Made by a program: the position numbers and the translations under genes. From assembly GCA_010015655.1 (NCBI GenBank), contig ML976766.1, positions 1-64,000 on the forward strand: a stretch of DNA of 64,000 nucleotides, written 5' to 3'. This stretch comes from Bimuria novae-zelandiae CBS 107.79. Taxonomy: Eukaryota; Ascomycota; Dothideomycetes; Pleosporales; Didymosphaeriaceae. Shown here one piece after another: positions 58,146 to 64,000 of the stretch. Position 1 is the first letter of the stretch, and every line of letters starts with the position of its first letter. The notes beneath the pieces were generated by a model, which searched no databases, was not told the DNA's origin, and worked only from the letters and a program-made list of their open reading frames with translations.

Positions 58146-58793
58146 TCACGAACGTTCGAATGAGACAACCTCCCCCGTCTCCCGGTCCACAACCACAATG
58201 TCAGCGCCGACAGGCCAGTTCTCCGGCCAATCGGTCACTTCTTGCTCAAATTCTTCATCCTCATCGCTGTTGTGAACGTCGTCATATTCGTCCATCGAGT
58301 CGTAGTCCTCGTCTTCTTCAGTCTCCTCGGACGTCGGTGTTGACGTATCGTTCATTGCAACATCAGCGTTCGCAGACTCGAGGGAAGAATTCTCGTGCAT
58401 GCCGAGGAAGGCGGACTCAAAGGAAGGAGCTGGCTCGACATCATCTTGATGTACCACTGGCGCCAGAGAAGGGTCGTAATACACGCCATGGGCACCATTT
58501 GTACGGGGAGGCCGAGTCCAACCTGCTGGTGGGATATTCTCCTTGTTGTGGCCTTCCGTCTCGTAATACAAGTACTTGTGGAAGGGACAGTAGCTCCAAG
58601 GCGTGACTGTCTGCTCCACGAGTTCGCTGGTCTCGTGTAGGCACTTTAGGTGTAGTGCCGCGTCGGTCTTGTCGACGTTCTTCGGGTTCATGCGCTCGAT
58701 CCAGTAGGGCGCGCAGAATGGGGTTTTCCATTCGAAGTAGGCCATTTGGGGGCAGCCACGTGCGTAACAACGGTATTTGGTCTTGTTGCACAT
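58146..58793 (-). CDS. Unknown protein with Cys-rich N terminus and acidic C terminus
   Basis: A single exon of 215 codons. The first 72 residues hold C2, C9, C14, C27, C51, C69 and H53, H72 (for example KYRCYARGCPQ and SYCPFHKY), a spacing that could bind zinc; I know no named family that fits. The rest is low-complexity and strongly acidic (TSEETEEDEDYDSMDEYDD). The end WPVGADIVVVDRETGEVVSF looks structured. ATG at 58793 is the first in frame and codon use is like the neighbours, so I regard it as a real gene. It has no signal peptide or membrane segment. Function unknown. Confidence 0.72.
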   Translation of the reverse strand: MCNKTKYRCYARGCPQMAYFEWKTPFCAPYWIERMNPKNVDKTDAALHLKCLHETSELVEQTVTPWSYCPFHKYLYYETEGHNKENIPPAGWTRPPRTNGAHGVYYDPSLAPVVHQDDVEPAPSFESAFLGMHENSSLESANADVAMNDTSTPTSEETEEDEDYDSMDEYDDVHNSDEDEEFEQEVTDWPENWPVGADIVVVDRETGEVVSFERS

Positions 58794-59215
58794 GGTTGTG
58801 TGTCACTGAGGGCTCGCACTGGGTGATGACCTGGGGGTTTATATAGGGGAGGTCAATGGATAGCGAGGGTTCGGACCTTGTACTATGCTCGAAAGGTACA
58901 AGCTGCTCGGGCGATGAAAGTGCGCTGGACCATTGGCCTGCTTTTAGTGAAAGATATGGCATTGGGTACTCAAAATGTTTCAACCGCAAAATACTGGTTC
59001 GGTGTTTGCCTGGTGACAGACATAAGGCAATGTTTACCAGTCCTGTTGCGTATTAGGATGGTGTCAATGCCCCACTTGGTTCGCACACTGATTTTGGATG
59101 GATTCTTCTTCTTCTCCGAGTAGTGGACCGTTCGTCTGTGCGAGAGAAAACTGCCAGATATATATTTCTTCGCCAGAAATATTTATCATTGACTCGTCCA
59201 ACCTAGGGAAGAAAA
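58794..59215. other. Intergenic region
   Basis: Upstream flank of the acidic-protein gene and of the tRNA. Short frames only; nothing further is supported. Confidence 0.45.
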
Positions 59216-59302
59216 GGTTGTGTAGTGTAGAGGTGATCACTCTGGATTTTGAAGCACTAGCTTTGCCTTCCGGCAACCCCGGTTCGAACCCGGGCACGAC
59301 CT
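59216..59302 (+). tRNA. tRNA-Gln(UUG): tRNA-Gln (anticodon TTG) with a 15-nt intron
   Basis: A full cloverleaf can be drawn. The acceptor stem is GGTTGTG/CACGACC (one T-G pair). The D arm is GTGTAGAGGTGATCAC. The anticodon stem is CTGGA/TCCGG around TTTTGA, with anticodon TTG at 59249-59251. The T arm is CCCGG-TTCGAAC-CCGGG, and the discriminator base is T. A 15-nt intron (59253-59267) sits one base after the anticodon, the canonical nuclear position. The spliced length is 72 nt. An internal A box and B box (GGTTCGAAC) serve RNA polymerase III. Frames crossing this locus are artefacts. Confidence 0.93.
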
Positions 59303-59307
59303 TTTTT
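59302..59307 (+). terminator. RNA polymerase III terminator of tRNA-Gln
   Basis: Six T (the first doubles as the discriminator base) follow the acceptor stem, the usual Pol III stop signal. Confidence 0.85.
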
Positions 59308-59868
59308 GCTGCTATATCCCGCTTTTTTAGTCAACTTTGAAGCTTTGCAAGCTTCGCAGGCTTCAGGAAGCAGCGGTAGAACCTTTAAAAGAGAACTTAA
59401 TTTGTGCTAAATAGTTTAAATTTATAATTCTTGAAAGACATGTTCTTTTCCTTTCATCGCGGGTCATTGCCGTACCGCACTTTTTTAGTACTGTGCTGAT
59501 AACGTAGAGCTCGGTACCACTGTGCATTAGCGCGCGAAACTGGTGTAGCTTGGATAGTAGCGAGTGAGATCTTAAAAGGAATGAATTAAGAGCAAGTCTA
59601 TCTTAGTACTCTTTTAACTGAGGGTTAGATACATAATCCTACCTGTTTGGTTGTGCGAAATTGCCTCGTAGTGTATTATACAAAGACCAACATTTGAAAC
59701 ACGATAAGCTACCTAGGACATATATTTGCGTTCCCTAAACTCCTACTTACTACCAAGCACCTATCAGTAATGTCTTACAATGAGTATCACTCAGTAGTAC
59801 CGATAGTCTCAAAAATTGCCTAAAGTTTCTATTACAAAAACTATCTGTCACCATCCATCAGGCCTTGC
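59308..59868. other. Intergenic region
   Basis: AT-rich spacer with no supported gene; it contains a small AGCTTTGCAAGCTTCGCAGG-type repeated motif near 59340-59365. Confidence 0.45.
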
Positions 59869-60756
59869 CTAGGTAAAAACATAAAGCAAAACTGACATTC
59901 TGTCCAAATTGGATAGAGATCTGAGGCGGCTATGAACCGTTGACGACAAGGCACAGATGACCTCATCCAATACCAAGATGTTTGCTTGGTATTCACTGGG
60001 CTTTCTTGGATATTCGCTGGGCTCATCCAGGATCTGGGGATTGCGCGCATTTGCTTCTCCCAACTTCAACTGACGTCGCTGTTCAGCCTCCACTTTGTGT
60101 CGAGAAACCTCTCCGCGGAGACGCACATACTCCCTGTGCCAGACCAATTTCTGTCGGTAGAATCTCACTTCAAGGTACTTACACTTTGCCAGCAGCTCTG
60201 CCCGAATTTCAAGTTCCCGAAGCTCTCGTTGACCCCGCGCCATTTTCTCGATCCGTTTTGCGGATCAAGCCCCAGATCCATACACTCCAGGTTCGGGAAG
60301 TACTCCTCGAACCACTCCGTCATTGCCCAAGAGAAGACGACTCCTACGCACCGTATGGCTTGCTTTTGAGCCTGGTTGAGGCCCGCTACCCATGCGCTTT
60401 CATGAAACGACCAAAATGAAAGGAAGTGGAACGTGTTCAACTGATACAGGAGCGTGCAGGTCTCTGAATAAACTTGACGAGAAACCTGTGGCAGACAGAA
60501 TGCGGTGCTCGGGGTGGCATCATATGACTGCTGTCTGTGATCCGCTTGGTGGTGATGGAGTTCGGCGGTCTCTGGAGTGGATTTGGCATCGTAGATTACG
60601 ATGATGTCGTGTTCGGCATATCTGTCCGATCCCGTACGGCGCTGCATGCGGTTTGGACCAATGCAAATGTCCAAGCCGCCCGGTGCGTAGTGGTAGATAT
60701 TTGTACGCAGCTCGAGTGTAAGGCGGAGGAATGGAGACGTTAAGTCATGCTTTGTC
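59869..60756 (-). CDS. 2EXR-like (DUF7730-type) protein, 5' end unresolved
   Basis: Two exons can be defined. Exon A (60756-60183) reads TSPFLRLTLELRTNIYHYA, the family's opening motif, then LPQVSRQVYSETCTLLYQLN and a long amphipathic part to SCWQS. Exon B (60069-59869) is LKLGEANARNPQILDEPSEY to the TAG. The 113-nt intron has GTAAGT and CAG and keeps frame. No ATG precedes the first motif in frame; an acceptor (CTGAC then CTTAG) at 60757 suggests an upstream exon, and a piece reading LLENGLLDLSVTPKHLEAVQ near 60930-60870 is a candidate, but the phases do not fit. It may be a gene with a missed exon or a decayed one. The role of this domain family is not established. Confidence 0.5.
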
Positions 60757-61253
60757 CTAAGTTCGGTCAGTTTACTTCGTCCGACAGAAAATGTTTGGTT
60801 TCCGCACGCTTCTGAAAGTCACAGGGTAACAATATCCTATTTTAGAAGCTGTATTGTATAGCTAGAAATACTTGCACTGCCTCCAGGTGCTTTGGGGTCA
60901 CTGAAAGGTCTAGCAGACCGTTCTCGAGTAGGCATACCGCATCCAAGTGGAGTGAATAGATGTTGTGGGCGGTGTGGAAAGCGAAGGGTATAAAAGTTAG
61001 TCTAAATCTTTATAGTGATAAGCATGTTAGACAAGCCCATTAGCGTCAAATAAGCGAGACCCACCGACCATCAGAGTGATTATCGAGTATCCGTGCCACA
61101 CACGTGATATCCCCATACGCAAGTGATTCTGTGATTCCTGTTGCTATATAGACCCCGTCACGGCTGTCTCCCAATAACCCATCACTGTCCCTCAACACCA
61201 TTCCACCCTCGTGGACAAGGACAAGGTCAAAGCAGAACTTCGAGTCCCCAACG
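60757..61253. promoter_or_regulatory. Region between the divergent 2EXR-like genes
   Basis: Contains the candidate first exon of the - strand gene and the presumed promoters. A - strand frame at 61411-61046 is open for 121 codons but overlaps the start of the + copy and has no domain. Confidence 0.4.
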
Positions 61254-62299
61254 ATGGCCGGTCTACGATTCCTCGAGAACGGCTTGCTGGACGTATCTGA
61301 CCCGCCGATCCATTTGCTTCCTATGTGAGTGCACTTCAAACCATAACATCTATAGCCTAACATTAGCCAGTTCCCTAGCGAACTCAAGGTTGCCTCTTCT
61401 TCGTCTCCCACTCGAACTACGTCTCAAAATCTTCGATGATGTTTTTGGTGGCTCCCAGGTTGACATCTATAAGTAGACCGAATGGCCAGACCATGTCCAA
61501 ATATATGACACCAACAAAGCAGACGGTAAAGGGTCTACCAACGAGTCAACTACCTTGCGGCTGTCACAAGTATGTCGCCAGATCTACGACGACACACACA
61601 TGCTTCCGTATGGCCTACCCACGTTTTCCTTCCACTGGTTCAGTCACTTCAGCAATGAAAGCAAATGGCTGTCGAAGCGTCTCCCAGCACAAAAAAAAGC
61701 AAACCGAGACCTGCAGGTCCACTGGACAGAGATGGCCAATCTACACCTTGAGCGCGAGGAAGAGATCATGCAAGATATGATTCGCGTTTCCGATCTATCT
61801 GAGGATAGCAGTACTGTCCGCGCCAAGCTGGGAGAAGGCTCTCAACATCCGCGACGGGATCTTGCGGACTTCATGGCGTGCTAGCCGTCCCTGCGGCGCC
61901 TGACACTGACCTTCGATTCAGACTCTGCAGACTGCTACACGATCATTACTCAGAACGTTGCGACGCGGATTCTTGCTGATAATATGAGCAAGCATGTGGG
62001 TCGGCGTGTTAAGGTGACGCTATGTGAGAATCCGGTATTTGGCTATTTATGCCGCTGAGCTCTGCTCCTGTACGAGCACTCAAGTGCCCGCGGTTTCCAG
62101 AGCAGAAATTACCACTATGGGTTCGGGTTTTCTTTTATCATCCTCGACGACTGGAACGGATCATGCGACATTATGTATCCTGTCATTATTTCCTCTATTC
62201 GGTGGCCCACGCTACCTAGGTACACCTTCACACGACGACCTTGTCGCATCATCGATTTCCACTGCACGTGTGCCTACGCGCACGTGCGATGAATGCCTG
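61254..62299 (+). pseudogene. 2EXR-like pseudogene (three C-to-T-type stops)
   Basis: Exon 1 (61254-61324) reads MAGLRFLENGLLDVSDPP. A 46-nt intron (GTGAGT, branch CTAAC, CCAG) leads to exon 2 from 61371 with LPLLRLPLELRLKIFDDVFG, the family motif. The frame then meets TAG at 61474-61476 (after DIYK), TAG at 61882-61884 (after DFMAC) and TGA at 62056-62058 (after YLCR). Each fits a C-to-T change in a CAG or CGA codon, and the text on both sides stays in frame and coherent (TEWPDHVQIYDTNKADGK, LRLSQVCRQIYDDTHMLP, PSLRRLTLTFDSDSADC, HYGFGFSFIILDDWNG). The end is taken as the TGA near 62299. It is a paralogue of the - strand gene next to it. Confidence 0.7.
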
Positions 62300-63174
62300 G
62301 AGACGGACCCTCTTTTCGGACAGCCTCTTGTTGGAAGGTACATGAGCGAACACTTAGTTAGAAACGGTACCTGAGCAATTAATCTCACATAAACTTACGC
62401 TCTCAACCGTGAATCTGTTTCCCTTTTTTTAAACATGCAGACTTTCACGCGCAATAATCTGCCACACTTCTCTGAAATCTACCACCGCCCATTTAGGGTG
62501 TCTTTAACGCGAGTTGCTACTGTTTTCAAAGTTACTATTGTTGTTCCTCACCCCATCGTATCTGCACAATTGCGCGTCTAACTACCGTAGGTACGTGCAC
62601 TTACTGACCTATTAGCTTGGAGCTGTTTTTGGAAAATACCATATATTGTATTTCACCATGTCTATCTATAGATGCTCCATCCAGATGAATCTGAACAAAA
62701 TCCATCGCGATACTGAGCACTGCAGATTTCTCTTTATTAAGGTACCTTACAGGCTGCTAGAACGCATATGCCTAGTTATAAGGGCTGTAAATCCTATGCT
62801 GGCTGCGTCGATCTTATAAATACCTAGTTATTATCTGAGGGTTACGCTTGGGCATTAGACCTTTAAGTCCCAGGTTCTACGAGTTTAGCAATAGCGAGCA
62901 GGGCACCAACCTAAATGCGCCAAGAGAATGAGGATATGACCCAGGATTGTGTGATATCGCGACTACGCGGAAACATGGAATCGAAAATCCAAAGCACAGT
63001 TGAGAGCGCGATGGGAAGTGGAAAAACTGAATAGGTTCAACAGATATAATCTATACAGAAAAGGGTATACAATAGAATAGCGCCAATACAAATCCGCTCA
63101 AAATAACACCAGGCGCCCTAACCCCTCCTAGATACTAATACACAACCACACCCACACCTCCCAAACGAACATCC
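62300..63174. other. Intergenic region
   Basis: 875 bp of spacer with no long frame or RNA; it holds the 3' flank of esa1. Confidence 0.5.
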
Positions 63175-64000
63175 TCACCAATTCCACGTCCGACTCGCGG
63201 CCGAGAAAACCGGCGGCTTCCACTGCAACCTCTCAGGATCAATACTCCTCTTCCCCTTAATCTTCTCCTTCGCCTTCTGCCGATCCCTCGTCTCCATAAC
63301 CGCATTCGTCAACACCACAACATGCCCATTCTTACTGTACCTCAGCATATTCAAATTCTGCAGCGTGTGCAGCACGTCATTCGTCGTCATCGCCGACTGC
63401 GCACCCAGATCCTCGATGTTCGCCTCCGCGCGGCCGTCCATGAGCAAGTCGACGATGATCTCCTGCCAATACGCGCGGTAGCCCAGGAGTCCGAGATCGG
63501 AAAGGGGTTTCTCGGGCGATCCGAGCTTGCCCTCGCGCTTGGACAGCAAGTAGGAGAAGTCGATGAGCAGCTTGCCGAAGCCTTTGCGCTGGTACTGCGG
63601 GAGGGTGAGGATACACGCTACGTTGTAACCTTCAGCGGACTCTTTCTCTTTGGAGAAGTACCCGACGAGGTGGCACCCATGCTCGTCGCGCGTGCACATG
63701 CAGTAGAAGAGGAAGGGATCGACGTCGTAGTACAGCGTCTTGTGGTCCAGGAAGAGTTTCGACAGCAGGCACAGATTGCGACACCACGTGCGCTGGCGGC
63801 GCCCGTCGATCTCGAAGAACGAGACGTAGTCGTCGCGGTAGATTTCGTTGCCAGGCGGGTGCAGCAGCGTGCATTTGGAGCGGTGCCGCTCGAACTGCGT
63901 GACGTCGCCGTAGTAGCCGAGGCAGAACTCGCAGATGTAGACCATATCGACGTCGACGAAGTCGATCGGGTAGGGCGAGAAGTACCATGGCTCGATTTCG
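63175..64000 (-). CDS. esa1: MYST-family histone acetyltransferase, Esa1-type (5' part outside the window)
   Basis: The frame is open from the window edge to a TGA at 63177-63175, about 274 residues, without introns. It shows the MYST order. [20 protein letters not shown] leads into a C2HC zinc finger (CEFC, then H and KC). [20 protein letters not shown] holds the Cys of the active site and the Gln/Arg-x-x-Gly acetyl-CoA loop. [10 protein letters not shown] holds the catalytic Glu. The end AASRTWNW is conserved in Esa1 orthologues. Esa1 is the catalytic subunit of NuA4 and acetylates histone H4 and H2A. The N-terminal chromo-barrel half lies beyond 64000. Other frames here are shadows. Confidence 0.93.
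   Translation of the reverse strand, partial: EIEPWYFSPYPIDFVDVDMVYICEFCLGYYGDVTQFERHRSKCTLLHPPGNEIYRDDYVSFFEIDGRRQRTWCRNLCLLSKLFLDHKTLYYDVDPFLFYCMCTRDEHGCHLVGYFSKEKESAEGYNVACILTLPQYQRKGFGKLLIDFSYLLSKREGKLGSPEKPLSDLGLLGYRAYWQEIIVDLLMDGRAEANIEDLGAQSAMTTNDVLHTLQNLNMLRYSKNGHVVVLTNAVMETRDRQKAKEKIKGKRSIDPERLQWKPPVFSAASRTWNW

Noticed and set aside
57793..58149. 118-codon - strand frame downstream of the acidic-protein gene
   Set aside because: Openness is explained by the 51-bp in-frame repeat; no recognisable sequence.
59064..59297. 77-codon - strand frame starting MPGFEPGLPEG
   Set aside because: Covers the tRNA-Gln gene; this start is the known false translation of a T arm.
61046..61411. 121-codon - strand frame between the 2EXR-like genes
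   Set aside because: Overlaps exon 1, the intron and the start of exon 2 of the + strand pseudogene in antisense and shows no family similarity.

Overview
The window looks like nuclear DNA of a filamentous ascomycete (Pezizomycotina, perhaps Dothideomycetes; the class is a guess). The reasons are short GT-AG introns of about 46-115 nt with CTRAY-like branch sites, a Dicer-like protein with the fungal DCL layout, a Zn2Cys6 factor, a fungal hamartin, Tap42, Asa1 and an Esa1-type MYST acetyltransferase, and retroelements disabled by C-to-T/G-to-A transitions, the signature of repeat-induced point mutation (RIP).

Positions 1 to about 35.2 kb are a graveyard of nested, AT-rich transposons with no host gene that I can see. 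Copia-A (+ strand, 5' end outside the window) is split by Copia-B (3791-14969), which is itself split by a Tad1-like LINE (- strand, 4625-10529) flanked by a perfect 15-bp target-site duplication. Copia-C (- strand, 16844-29251, duplication GAAGT) is split by Gypsy-1 (+ strand, 20991-27921, duplication GCTAC), whose left LTR carries a MITE of about 288 bp (21098-21385). Next come a Gypsy-2 fragment (- strand, 5' LTR plus gag, about 29.5-31.7 kb) and a 5'-truncated Copia-D (+ strand, about 31.7-34.85 kb). A hairpin and a run of 26 T mark the edge of the block.

Positions 35.2 to 64 kb are gene-rich and of ordinary composition. In order: a 183-codon ORF with a ubiquitin-like LRLRGG motif, lying in frame just behind the stop of a Zn2Cys6 transcription factor (-); asa1 (+); tsc1/hamartin (-); a broken cytidine/nucleoside-deaminase gene (-); an SGNH esterase (+); tap42 (-); dcl1 (+, seven exons); an unknown acidic Cys-containing protein (-); tRNA-Gln(TTG) with a 15-nt intron (+); a divergent pair of 2EXR-like genes of which the + copy is a pseudogene; and the 3' part of esa1 (-, running off the right edge).

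Tsc1 and Tap42 are TOR-pathway components, and Asa1 belongs to the ASTRA complex (Tra1, Rvb1/2, Tel2-Tti1-Tti2), which supports PIKK stability and chromatin work. Esa1 is the NuA4 acetyltransferase that works with Tra1. Dcl1 makes small RNAs against repeats such as those in the left half. Neighbouring here does not prove co-regulation. Exon junctions were worked out by eye from reading frame and splice consensus.
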